A DNA stretch of 64,000 nucleotides, from NCBI RefSeq assembly GCF_002216775.1, contig NZ_CP022315.1, positions 2,108,001 to 2,172,000 on the forward strand, read 5' to 3'. Below, in pieces: positions 17,921 through 26,560 of the stretch. Source of the DNA: Virgibacillus phasianinus. Its GTDB lineage: Bacteria; Bacillota; Bacilli; Bacillales; Amphibacillaceae. Made by a program: the position numbers and the translations under genes. The notes beneath the pieces are model-generated. The model was not told the DNA's origin and made no database searches. It was given only the letters and a program-made list of their open reading frames with translations. Within the stretch, counting starts at the first letter, position 1. Each line of letters starts with the position of its first letter.

Positions 17921-17943
17921 GCTGCGACGGGGCGTGGGGGTGA

Positions 17944-18161
17944 CGGCCAAACTTGGATTTTCGGCTAAATTCATGGAATAACTGCCAAATTAGAAATTTA
18001 ACGGCCAAATTTCAAAAATAACAGCCAAACTGGAAATATATCGGCCGAATTTCAAAAATAACAGCCAAACTGGAAATATATCGGCCAAATTTCAAAAATA
18101 ACCGCCAAATTAGAAATTTAACGGCCAAATTCTAAATATATCATCCGAAAAATAAAGCTAC
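17944..18161. repeat. Degenerate tandem array, 20-bp period, about eleven units (array B)
   Basis: A leading 18-bp unit is followed by units in 20-bp register from 17962 to 18161. The consensus starts CGGCCAAATT and ends in an A/T run, as in array A. There is higher-order structure: the two-unit block 18002-18041 recurs at 18042-18081 with one base change, and the units at 17982 and 18102 differ by one base. This indicates recent local duplication. It is non-coding and lies between the MFS gene and the mannose-6-phosphate isomerase gene. Beyond it, 18162-18289 holds only the AT-rich leader of the next gene. Confidence 0.88.
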
Positions 18162-18289
18162 CTAGTACACGGATATTATTTTGGAAGGGCAGGCAGTTTT
18201 TTGTGCAAAGTATGATTAGCTTGTTTTAATGATATTCTTACATACGCTTTTCATGTAATATAAGGGGTAGAAGTAAAGGGGGCTTTTTT

Positions 18290-19246
18290 ATGTATAACGA
18301 ACCAATTTTTCTCAAACCAGTATTTCAGGAAAGAATCTGGGGCGGGCAGAGGCTAAATACTGAATATAATTATCCAATTCCGTTCGAGAAAACTGGAGAA
18401 GCATGGGTGATTTCCGCCCATCCGCATGGACCGAGTGTAATAACAAATGGTCCGCTGGAGGGAGAAACACTTGCAGATGCCTGGAATGAGCACGGGGAAC
18501 TGTTTAAAAAACAGGCTGGCAATGAGGAAGCATATCCGTTGCTTGTTAAGATTTTGGATGCCAATGCGGATTTATCGGTCCAAGTGCACCCGAATGACGA
18601 ATTTGCACGTGAAGTGGAAGGACAGCCATACGGAAAAACCGAGTGCTGGTACGTGCTTAGCGCCGAGGCTGATGCGGAAATAGTTTTGGGCCATCAAGCA
18701 GAGTCTCGTGAGGACTTGGAAGCCATGATGGATAATGGGGAGTGGGATGATTTACTGCAGCGGGTAAAGGTAAAAGCTGGCGATTTCATCTATGTCCCAA
18801 GTGGTACAATCCATGCCATCGGAAAAGGAATCGTCATCCTGGAAACGCAGCAAAGTTCAGATATTACCTATCGTGTGTATGATTACAACCGAACGGATGC
18901 AAACGGCAATAAGCGCGAATTACATAAAGAACGGGCGAAACAAGTTACTACTGTACCCCATCAACCAGCGAGTGGTGCGGAAGGTGTCGAAGTCATTGGT
19001 GATTTGACAGGCAAGCGGTTGGTAAAAGAACAATACTTTACTGTTCATCACTGGGAATTGAATGGTACCGTGGTTAAAAAGCTGGATCATGATTATTTAC
19101 AAGTTAGTGTGATTGATGGCAGTGCTACCATTTCAGTAGATGACAAGAATTTTTCTATCAAAAAAGGTGATCATTTTATTTTGCCGCATGGAATAAAAGA
19201 GTATGAATTGTCTGGGGACGCGGAGTTTGTTGTTTCGCATGCGTAG
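18290..19246 (+). CDS. manA: Mannose-6-phosphate isomerase, class I
   Basis: A 318-residue cupin-type isomerase of the Bacillus ManA/Pmi/GmuF group. The zinc site is visible in QVHPNDEFAREVEG (HP.D..), in GKTECWYVL, and in FIYVPSGTIHAIGKGIVILETQQSSDITYRVYDYNR. It interconverts mannose-6-phosphate and fructose-6-phosphate. It precedes the hexose sensor and ABC importer cluster, which supports mannose or mixed-hexose use. An AAGGGGG site precedes the ATG. A strong terminator follows, so it is probably monocistronic. Confidence 0.93.
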   Translation: MYNEPIFLKPVFQERIWGGQRLNTEYNYPIPFEKTGEAWVISAHPHGPSVITNGPLEGETLADAWNEHGELFKKQAGNEEAYPLLVKILDANADLSVQVHPNDEFAREVEGQPYGKTECWYVLSAEADAEIVLGHQAESREDLEAMMDNGEWDDLLQRVKVKAGDFIYVPSGTIHAIGKGIVILETQQSSDITYRVYDYNRTDANGNKRELHKERAKQVTTVPHQPASGAEGVEVIGDLTGKRLVKEQYFTVHHWELNGTVVKKLDHDYLQVSVIDGSATISVDDKNFSIKKGDHFILPHGIKEYELSGDAEFVVSHA

Positions 19247-19265
19247 GTTTAATACTAGATTCTAG

Positions 19266-19302
19266 AAGAAAGGTATTCTCGTTCAGGGAATACCTTTCTT
19301 CA
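19266..19302 (+). terminator. Rho-independent terminator after manA
   Basis: AAGAAAGGTATTC / GAATACCTTTCTT, a 13-bp perfect stem with a 9-nt loop. The downstream T-tract is short. Confidence 0.75.
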
Positions 19303-19394
19303 TTGTCTAACCCAATCAAATAGGTATAATAATAGAAAACAACTGAATTAAGGGAGATACAAGGTATGACATAATACGGGAGGTGACAGCAGGG

Positions 19395-20381
19395 ATGAAG
19401 TTACTGCTATACACAACATGCTCAGTCTTTTTTGTGATTAGTGTGGTGGGGATGTTCATATATGGATATAAGACGTTTTATATTGAGCCGGAGCAGGTGG
19501 TGTCCAAGAGTTATGCGTATCACTTTGCATTGATTGCGGAGGAAAGTGATAACGACTATTGGCGGCTAGTGGAAAAAGGCGCGAAGCAGGCAGCAAAGGA
19601 AAGCAATGTTTACCTGGAGTATGTTGCCCCGAAAAAGGCTGATAATAGTGAGGTGCTGAAGCTGTTTGACCGAATGATATCCGCGAAGGTTGACGGGATA
19701 ATCATTCAGGGAATTGAAGGCGAACGTTTTATTGAATTGGTGCACAAAGGGAGAGAGCGGGGAATCCCCATCATCACGGTTGACACCGATGTAAAACAGA
19801 GTGAACGGCAGGTATATGTTGGTACGGATAATTTTTATGCTGGCCAGCTAACGGGCAAGAGTATTATTGAAAATACGACAGGACCTCAATACGTGGGGAT
19901 TGTGATGGGACGGTTTGATGCGATTAATCAACAGGAAAGAATTGCTGGATTTAAGAACGTCGTTGAAGCGGTCGACCGGATTCACATTATTGATCGCCGG
20001 GAATCAAATATCACAGAAATTGGCGCAACTCAGGCTGCTTATTCGTTGTTAAAGCAATATCCGCAAATCAATGCGTTAATTGGGACCAGTGCGTTGGATG
20101 GAATTGGCATTGTTCATGCGGTGAATGAAATAGCACCTAATGAAGATATTTTTATAACGGCGTTTGATGTTTTGCCGGAAACCATGCAGCTTGTCCGTGC
20201 GGGGTTACTTGATGCAACAATCGCTCAATATCCAAAACAGATGGGGAAAGAGTCTGTTGAGGTGATGATTGAGCTTCAACACCATAAGCTGCTAGATCAT
20301 AAAAAATTTACCGAGACTAAAATCATTCAAAAGCAGGACTTAGTGAACGGGCATGGTGGTGCGAAAAATGAAGACGATTAG
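19395..20381 (+). CDS. Membrane-anchored sugar-binding sensor protein (Peripla_BP_4)
   Basis: About 328 residues: an N-terminal membrane helix (about residues 4-25) without a lipobox, then a type I periplasmic-binding-protein fold (FALIAEESDNDYWRLVEKGAKQAAKE, DGIIIQGIEG, IPIITVDTDV, QERIAGFKN, TSALDGIGIVHAVNE). It overlaps the kinase gene that follows, and the trio resembles three-component systems such as AraPST of Geobacillus, where the binding protein presents a sugar to the kinase. I chose ATG 19395; the GTG at 19383 lies inside the GGGAGGTGA ribosome binding site. The ligand is probably a hexose, by context. Confidence 0.82.
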   Translation: MKLLLYTTCSVFFVISVVGMFIYGYKTFYIEPEQVVSKSYAYHFALIAEESDNDYWRLVEKGAKQAAKESNVYLEYVAPKKADNSEVLKLFDRMISAKVDGIIIQGIEGERFIELVHKGRERGIPIITVDTDVKQSERQVYVGTDNFYAGQLTGKSIIENTTGPQYVGIVMGRFDAINQQERIAGFKNVVEAVDRIHIIDRRESNITEIGATQAAYSLLKQYPQINALIGTSALDGIGIVHAVNEIAPNEDIFITAFDVLPETMQLVRAGLLDATIAQYPKQMGKESVEVMIELQHHKLLDHKKFTETKIIQKQDLVNGHGGAKNEDD

Positions 20382-21783
20382 GGGGAAATTAATTGTCTAC
20401 TTCTTTGTGTTTGTTATTCTTTTTTACATGACAGCCATCTCCATTTTTGTCAGTTCTAATCAGCTAACAACATCTTACAATGACAGCTTTCAGCGGTTTT
20501 TGCTGCTTAATTCTATTTCAAAACAGTCCGAGGAATTGTATACACTTACAGCAGCATACGTAACGGAACCCAAGCAGAAGAATGCAAAGGCATACTATCA
20601 AACTAGAAAGTTATTAATTGACGATAAAGAAGCATTAGGGACCACTTTTACCACAATTGGTCAGGTGGAATTGCAGAACTACGTAAATTTAATCGAAACA
20701 TTTATCAATGAAACTGAATTGACGGTTGGTTTTGTCATCAGAAATGATATTGAGCAATATACATACCACTTGAAGGAAACGCGAAATGCTTCCAGTTACA
20801 TACAGGAATCAACACTCGAGTTAATCAATCTAGAGTTGACGGACTATCAATCGTTTTATCAAGATATGCAGCTGCGCAATCAATCGTTTCTTTGGTTTAT
20901 CATCTTCTTATTTATCACTAGTATGATGCTGGCAATCTTCTTTGCCTATTGGTTCTCAAGCGGTATCACACGTCCCTTGAAAAAGCTATCGAGTGCCGCT
21001 AAGGAAGTGTCACGGGGTGAATTGGCCGGTGAACCTGTTCACATCAAATCGAAGGACGAGCTAAAGCTGCTAGCGGATACCTTTAATCAGATGCGTTCAA
21101 ACATACATGGACTTGTCGAGGAAATAAAGGATAAATCGGAATTGGACCGATTAGTGAAAGAAATGGAATTAAAGCATTTACAGAACCAAATCAATCCACA
21201 TTTTTTATTTAATACATTAAACACCTTATCGAAAATGGCCTACTTGGAGGAGGCAAAGACTACCTCCAACCTGATCGAGTCTGTCGCAACGCTGCTTCGT
21301 CATAGTTTAGGTGATATTGGCGGGAAGGTCGCTTTACGGGATGAGGTAGAAGTCGTCAAAGATTACTTTTTAATTCAAAAAACACGCTTTTCCGAACGGA
21401 TTCAATTCAAACTGGAAACTGATAATTCCTGCCTAGAGATTCTTGTGCCACGGTTGACGCTGCAGCCATTAGTGGAAAATGCATTTATCCATGGGATTGA
21501 GGAGAGGGAAGAGGGCGGTGTTATTGTACTGCGAATCTATCAAACGGAAGCTGCTGTTGTGGTAGAGGTGACCGATGACGGAGCGGGAATGGAAGATGGC
21601 CAAATAGAACAGTTGTTATCATTAACAAATGATTCAGGTGAACATGTAGGCCATTCCACAGGACTTGGCCTATCCAATGTCATTCGCCGCCTGCAGTTAT
21701 TCTACCAGGAAAAACATGTAGTCGAGATTGATTCGGCAGTTGATCAAGGGACAACCATTAGACTTATATTGCCAAAAGAGTAA
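20368..21783 (+). CDS. YesM-type sensor histidine kinase
   Basis: About 471 residues. A first transmembrane helix (about 8-28) is followed by an extracellular helical sensor region, a second helix (about 180-200), a HAMP linker (ITRPLKKLSSAAKEVSRGE), the His_kinase domain with the phospho-acceptor in LQNQINPHFLFNTLNTL, and a HATPase_c domain with LVENAFIHG and GLGLSNVIRR. It phosphorylates the AraC-type regulator encoded next. The start ATG 20368 lies within the 3' end of the binding-protein gene (14-bp overlap) with GGTGG upstream. Extracellular input probably comes from that binding protein. Confidence 0.9.
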   Translation: MKTIRGKLIVYFFVFVILFYMTAISIFVSSNQLTTSYNDSFQRFLLLNSISKQSEELYTLTAAYVTEPKQKNAKAYYQTRKLLIDDKEALGTTFTTIGQVELQNYVNLIETFINETELTVGFVIRNDIEQYTYHLKETRNASSYIQESTLELINLELTDYQSFYQDMQLRNQSFLWFIIFLFITSMMLAIFFAYWFSSGITRPLKKLSSAAKEVSRGELAGEPVHIKSKDELKLLADTFNQMRSNIHGLVEEIKDKSELDRLVKEMELKHLQNQINPHFLFNTLNTLSKMAYLEEAKTTSNLIESVATLLRHSLGDIGGKVALRDEVEVVKDYFLIQKTRFSERIQFKLETDNSCLEILVPRLTLQPLVENAFIHGIEEREEGGVIVLRIYQTEAAVVVEVTDDGAGMEDGQIEQLLSLTNDSGEHVGHSTGLGLSNVIRRLQLFYQEKHVVEIDSAVDQGTTIRLILPKE

Positions 21784-21791
21784 GGGGGAAA

Positions 21792-23207
21792 ATGATGCGT
21801 ATTTTAATCGCAGAGGACGAATTGTTGGAGAGAAAGGCGATGCGGAAATTCATTGAGGATAACTTTTCTGACATCGATGTTGTTGGTGAAGCGGAAAACG
21901 GGCGAAAGGCAATCACTCTAGCAAATACGCTGGCACCGGATATTATCTTTATGGATATCAAAATGCCCGGGATAAATGGACTTGAAGCAATCGAACAGAT
22001 TAACAGCGTTACCCCGTCGATTAAGTTTATTCTTGTTTCGGCCTATGATTCGTTTGACTATGCAAAAAAGGCGATGCGATTCGGCATAAAGGAATATATT
22101 CTAAAGCCCGGAAAGAAAGATGAAATTGTTAAAGCGTTACTCCGGGTACAGAAGGAAATCGAAGAGGAACGCGTGCAGTCACAGGAAAAAATGCAATCAG
22201 ATCAACTGCTCAAAGAACGGCTCATCATGAAACTAATGCACCATACGATTGACGAAAGCGTGATGGAAACCCAGCGCGATCTGTATCCGGATATGAAAAG
22301 CGGCTTCTTTTTAGTCTGTAGTGGGGCTGATTGGGGTCAATTGGAAGAGACGCTCGCAAGATGCATCGCAGATCCATATATATTACTGCAATCAGAAGGC
22401 AATATCACCGTTTGTGTATTGGCACAAAAAATTCATAGCAAAGCTGATCTTCTAACGCTTGCAAGAAAAATACAGTTAGATAGTGGTATGTTCATTGGGA
22501 TTGGATATCCATACACGCACATTGGTCAACTGCCAAAGTCTTATTCTGAAGCGTATGCCGCATGTTTCCAGCTCGCAGGCGAACAGAACAGTAGATATGG
22601 CTTTTTAAAGAGGACCAAGGAACGCGCGATTGATGAAGTCATTTCCACGATTCTTGATGAAGTTACAAAAGGTAATAATGAACAGGCGATTGCCACTTTT
22701 AAAAAACATGCGAGCCGTTTCTCGTCAGCAGACAGAGAAAATCTGTATATTGAAATGAAAAGCATCCTATTAAAAAGGGACATTGCCACGGAAGAGCATT
22801 CCGTTAGTGCCTTGAAATCAACGCAGGACTTTCAGACATTTATTACCATGAGCTGTCTTAAGCTGAATGAGTATTACCAATCAAAACAATATTTGATGCA
22901 GGCGAAGACCTATATTCAAAACCATTATCAATCTGCCATCACCCTGGAAGAAACAGCATCATTCGTGAATCTTAGTCCCAATTATTTTTCCAATTTGTTC
23001 AAACAGGAAATCGGTGAAACATTCATTGATTATCTAACAAAAGTTCGTTTGCAAAAAGCGAAAGAGTTAATCGAAGAAAACCTCTATTCTTTAAAAGAAA
23101 TCAGCTATATGGTTGGTTACAAGGATCCGAATTATTTTAGCAGGGTGTTTAAAAAATATTATCATGACTCTCCTAAACGTTTTCAGCAGGGTATCTTTAA
23201 AAAGTGA
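21792..23207 (+). CDS. YesN-type response regulator (REC + AraC HTH)
   Basis: 471 residues: a receiver domain (about 1-120) with acidic pocket AEDE, phospho-acceptor Asp in IIFMDIKMPG and conserved Lys in YILKPGKK. A middle helical linker of about 230 residues follows, then a C-terminal AraC double HTH (ITLEETASFVNLSPNYFSNLFKQEIGETFIDYLTKVRLQKAKELI and ISYMVGYKDPNYFSRVFKKYYHDSPKRF). It probably activates the sugar ABC operon 97 bp downstream when the kinase detects sugar. AAGGGGGA precedes the ATG, 8 bp after the kinase stop. Confidence 0.9.
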   Translation: MMRILIAEDELLERKAMRKFIEDNFSDIDVVGEAENGRKAITLANTLAPDIIFMDIKMPGINGLEAIEQINSVTPSIKFILVSAYDSFDYAKKAMRFGIKEYILKPGKKDEIVKALLRVQKEIEEERVQSQEKMQSDQLLKERLIMKLMHHTIDESVMETQRDLYPDMKSGFFLVCSGADWGQLEETLARCIADPYILLQSEGNITVCVLAQKIHSKADLLTLARKIQLDSGMFIGIGYPYTHIGQLPKSYSEAYAACFQLAGEQNSRYGFLKRTKERAIDEVISTILDEVTKGNNEQAIATFKKHASRFSSADRENLYIEMKSILLKRDIATEEHSVSALKSTQDFQTFITMSCLKLNEYYQSKQYLMQAKTYIQNHYQSAITLEETASFVNLSPNYFSNLFKQEIGETFIDYLTKVRLQKAKELIEENLYSLKEISYMVGYKDPNYFSRVFKKYYHDSPKRFQQGIFKK

Positions 23208-23272
23208 AGATAATCGTAAAAATGTACAGAAAATTATTTTCTTAAATGGAAAATTGATTCTTATAATTAGTA

Positions 23273-23286
23273 TGAAAGCGTTAACA
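23273..23286 (+). promoter_or_regulatory. Consensus cre site (CcpA) before the sugar ABC operon
   Basis: TGAAAGCGTTAACA, a full match to TGWAARCGYTWNCW, lies 17 bp before the GTG start of the binding-protein gene. TATAAT sits just upstream at 23261-23266. Placement fits repression by glucose. Confidence 0.82.
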
Positions 23287-23303
23287 AAAAGGGGGATACA
23301 CAA

Positions 23304-24590
23304 GTGAAGAAATGGTTAGGAATTATCGCGTTATTTTCATTAGTATTTGCACTCGCAGCCTGTAGTGATTCGTCAGACGGATCAGGTGGAGATTCTGATG
23401 GGGGCGGAGAATCAGCAAGTGGCAAAGTAGAAATTTTCAGCTGGTGGACTGGCGCCGGTGAGGAAGATGGGTTACTTGCATTAATTGATCTGTTTAAAGA
23501 AGAATACCCAGACATCGAAGTTGAAAATGCCGCTGTTGCCGGTGGCGCCGGAACAAACGCAAAAGCAGTTCTTGCGACTAGAATGCAAGGTGATGATCCG
23601 CCATCAACATTCCAGGTCCATGGTGGCGCGGAGTTAAATGAAGGCTGGGTAGCGGCAGACAAAATGGAACCGCTGGATGATTTTTATAAAGAAAATGATT
23701 GGATGGATAAATTTCCTGAGGAGTTAATTGATTTAGTTAGCTCTGACGGCCATATCTGGTCTGTTCCAGTCGATATTCATCGCGGAAACGTTATTTTTTA
23801 TAACATGAAGGTATTTGAGGAAAATGGTGTGAAGGTACCGACAACGTTTGATGAATTTTTCGAAGCGGCTGATAAATTAAAGGCTGCTGGCGTTGTACCT
23901 TTAGCATTAGGTGATAAAGAATCATGGACTGCGACACAAGTATTCGAAAATGTGCTGCTTGGTGTTCTTGGACCAGATGATTATCAGAAGCTGTTCGCCG
24001 GTGAAATAGCCCTTGACGATGCACAGGTTGTCGAAGCGGCAGAAAAGTTCAAGAAAATTCTTGGCTATGTGAACGAAGACCATGCATCCCGTAACTGGCA
24101 GGATTCTGCTCAACTTGTAGCAAATGGCGAAGCTGCCATGATCAATATGGGAGACTGGGCTAAGGGATACTTTGTAAACGATTTGGATATGGAAACAAAT
24201 AAGGACTTTGGTTACTTTGCTTTCCCTGATACAAAAGGGGACTTTGTGGTTATCACAGATACCTTTGGCTTACCAAAAGGCATTGAGAATCCAAAAGAGG
24301 TGAAGAAATTCTTAACACTGCTTGGATCTGTTGAAGGCCAGGATACATTTAATCCATTGAAGGGATCCATCCCGGCGCGTGTTGATGCTGATCCTTCCAA
24401 GTACGATCAATACGGAAAAGATACAATGGAAGATTTCAAAAATGCACGACTGGTTCCAAGTCTTGCGCATGGTTCTGCTGCATCAGCAGGGTTCCTAACC
24501 AAAGTAAATCAGGCAGTAAATATTTTTGTGACACAAGGTGATGTCGATAACTTTATCCAAGCATTAACAAATGCATCATCTGAAATGTAA
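23304..24590 (+). CDS. Glucose/mannose-type ABC sugar-binding lipoprotein
   Basis: 428 residues with a lipoprotein signal (hydrophobic run, then lipobox LAAC at residues 17-20) and a type 2 extracellular binding fold. The mature part closely resembles the Thermus glucose/galactose/mannose-binding protein group: IFSWWTGAGEE, NAAVAGGAGTNAKAVLATRMQGDDPPSTFQVH, SVPVDIHRGNVIFYN, GDWAKGY, DTFGLPKG, DTFNPLKGSIPAR and SLAHGS. It delivers hexose to the two permeases downstream. GTG start with AAGGGGG 9 bp upstream. A terminator follows the gene, which would raise its level relative to the permeases. Confidence 0.9.
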   Translation: MKKWLGIIALFSLVFALAACSDSSDGSGGDSDGGGESASGKVEIFSWWTGAGEEDGLLALIDLFKEEYPDIEVENAAVAGGAGTNAKAVLATRMQGDDPPSTFQVHGGAELNEGWVAADKMEPLDDFYKENDWMDKFPEELIDLVSSDGHIWSVPVDIHRGNVIFYNMKVFEENGVKVPTTFDEFFEAADKLKAAGVVPLALGDKESWTATQVFENVLLGVLGPDDYQKLFAGEIALDDAQVVEAAEKFKKILGYVNEDHASRNWQDSAQLVANGEAAMINMGDWAKGYFVNDLDMETNKDFGYFAFPDTKGDFVVITDTFGLPKGIENPKEVKKFLTLLGSVEGQDTFNPLKGSIPARVDADPSKYDQYGKDTMEDFKNARLVPSLAHGSAASAGFLTKVNQAVNIFVTQGDVDNFIQALTNASSEM

Positions 24591-24599
24591 CGACGAATG

Positions 24600-24632
24600 G
24601 GGCTGCCTCATGCAATCAGGGCAGCCTCTTCT
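24600..24632 (+). terminator. Attenuating terminator between binding protein and permeases
   Basis: GGCTGCC / GGCAGCC stem (24601-24607 and 24620-24626) followed by TCTTCTAATTT. The T-tract is imperfect, suggesting partial termination. Confidence 0.65.
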
Positions 24633-24667
24633 AATTTAACCCTAACATGGAGGAAGAGGGGGATGTT

Positions 24668-25606
24668 TTGGCTAGTGATATACATGTAAGACGCAAAAGA
24701 AAGTTTTCCAAAGATCAATGGACGGCAATCGCATTTTTACTTCCATCATTTCTATTAATCTTACTTTTCGTTTATGGATTTATCGGATGGACGGGATATG
24801 TTTCGCTAAGTAATTGGAATACCCTTGTTCCTGATTTTTCTTTCGCAGGGCTTGAAAATTATGTCTATTTATTCCATGATTTTCGGTTTCAATCGGATTT
24901 GAGAAACACCTTGTTCTTTACCGTCCTGTTTATTGGACTTGTTATTATTTTTGGAATGGGGCTTGCGATTTTAATCGATCAAAAACTAAAGGGTGAATCG
25001 ATTTATCGAAACATCTTTTTGTTTCCAATGGCTCTGTCATTTATTGTGACAGGTGTTGTTTGGCAATGGCTGCTTAATCCATCAACAGGATTTAACCAAT
25101 TCCTGGGTGCATTCGGTATTCATCCCAAATGGTATACAGATACAAATATTCTCGCGGGATTCGAATGGGGCAGCATTGAATTCGGATTGCCAGTTGCCAT
25201 CATTGCTGTCGTCATTGCTGCCGTCTGGCAAATGACAGGATTTTCATTGGCTATGTATTTGGCAGGTTTGCGGGGAATTCCCGATGAGTTACGGGAGGCT
25301 GCCCGAATGGATGGAGCTTCTGAGTTTCAAATCTATCGAAAAGTCATTTTACCAATGCTCATGCCAATTACAGTTTCTATTGTCATTATCATGGCACATA
25401 TTTCGTTGAAAATATTTGATTTGATCTACGCAATGACTGGGTCAGGAGCGAATTTTGTAACGGATGTGCCAGCAATGTATATGTTTGAGGCAACATTTAG
25501 AGGTCATTATTATGCGAACGGGGCCGCAATTGCCATTATCATGTTACTTCTAGTAGCAATCTTTATTGTTCCGTATTTATGGAATAGTAGAAAGGGTGAT
25601 AGCTGA
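24668..25606 (+). CDS. Sugar ABC transporter permease 1 (MalF/UgpA type)
   Basis: About 312 residues, six hydrophobic helices, with the EAA loop ELREAARMDGASEFQIYRKVILPML that contacts the ATPase. It follows the sugar-binding lipoprotein and overlaps the second permease. The start is probably TTG 24668, which has GAGGGGG at 5-nt spacing; the in-frame ATG at 24647 has no ribosome binding site. No ATPase gene is in the operon, so a shared MsmX-type ATPase encoded elsewhere is expected, as is common in Bacillus sugar importers. Confidence 0.87.
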   Translation: MASDIHVRRKRKFSKDQWTAIAFLLPSFLLILLFVYGFIGWTGYVSLSNWNTLVPDFSFAGLENYVYLFHDFRFQSDLRNTLFFTVLFIGLVIIFGMGLAILIDQKLKGESIYRNIFLFPMALSFIVTGVVWQWLLNPSTGFNQFLGAFGIHPKWYTDTNILAGFEWGSIEFGLPVAIIAVVIAAVWQMTGFSLAMYLAGLRGIPDELREAARMDGASEFQIYRKVILPMLMPITVSIVIIMAHISLKIFDLIYAMTGSGANFVTDVPAMYMFEATFRGHYYANGAAIAIIMLLLVAIFIVPYLWNSRKGDS

Positions 25607-26427
25607 TGGCCGCGATGAACATAGGAAAAATCTTAAAATATTTCATTTTAACCGTTGTAGCGATAATTTTTATCATGCCTATTTATGTCATTATCGTAAC
25701 AAGTCTAAAACCATTAGACGAGGTATCACTGGAACAAATGTGGGCATTGCCAACATCGATTAATTTCACCTCATATGTTGAGGCTTTTAAAAATTTGGCA
25801 CCTAACTTCATGAACAGTATTTATCTGGTTATACCCGCAACACTGTTGTCTGCATTGCTTGGAGCAATGAACGGATATGTGCTGTCGAAATGGCAATTCA
25901 AGGGTGTAAACACCATCTTTACGATTATATTATTTGGGATGTTTATTCCATACCAAAGTATTTTAATTCCGTTAATACAGTTTTTACGCACCATTGAGCT
26001 GTACGATACAATACCAGGCCTGATATTGGTTCATGTGGTTTACGGTTTACCGATTACTACATTAATGTTTCGTAATTTCTATGCCAGTATTCCGGACACC
26101 ATGATCGAAGCAGCAAAAATTGATGGGGCAAACTTCTTAGGGATTTTTCGCCACATTATTGTTCCCTTGTCAATTACCGGATTCGTGGTTGTCGCAATCT
26201 GGCAGTTCACCAATATCTGGAACGAATTTTTATTTGCAGTTACGATTACGACCTCTGAGAACCAGCCAATCATGGTAGCGTTGCAAAATTTATCCGGCAG
26301 CCAAATTGTGCAATGGAACGTACAAATGGCCGGAGCATTGATGGCCGCATTACCAACGTTACTCGTCTATATTTTCCTTGGAAAATACTTTGTGCGTGGG
26401 TTGCTCGCCGGGTCTGTTAAAGGATAG
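25606..26427 (+). CDS. Sugar ABC transporter permease 2 (MalG/UgpE type)
   Basis: 273 residues, six hydrophobic helices, EAA motif MIEAAKIDGANFLGIFRHIIVPLS. The ATG shares one base with the stop of permease 1 (TGATG), so the two are translationally coupled and form the membrane channel. AAAGGGTGA serves as ribosome binding site. A strong terminator follows, closing the ABC operon. Confidence 0.9.
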   Translation: MAAMNIGKILKYFILTVVAIIFIMPIYVIIVTSLKPLDEVSLEQMWALPTSINFTSYVEAFKNLAPNFMNSIYLVIPATLLSALLGAMNGYVLSKWQFKGVNTIFTIILFGMFIPYQSILIPLIQFLRTIELYDTIPGLILVHVVYGLPITTLMFRNFYASIPDTMIEAAKIDGANFLGIFRHIIVPLSITGFVVVAIWQFTNIWNEFLFAVTITTSENQPIMVALQNLSGSQIVQWNVQMAGALMAALPTLLVYIFLGKYFVRGLLAGSVKG

Positions 26428-26433
26428 GTTAGA

Positions 26434-26470
26434 AGTTTAGAAGGGTCAAATGGCCTTTCTAAACTTTTTT
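26434..26470 (+). terminator. Terminator of the sugar ABC operon
   Basis: AAGTTTAGAAGG / CCTTTCTAAACTT stem with loop GTCAAATGG, then T6. Confidence 0.85.
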
Positions 26471-26560
26471 CATCTATCAATATATTGAGTAGTCCATCAA
26501 TAAACCGTATAATAGATTTCATACATAGAATTATAGAATCTAAAGTGAGGGGATGAACAG

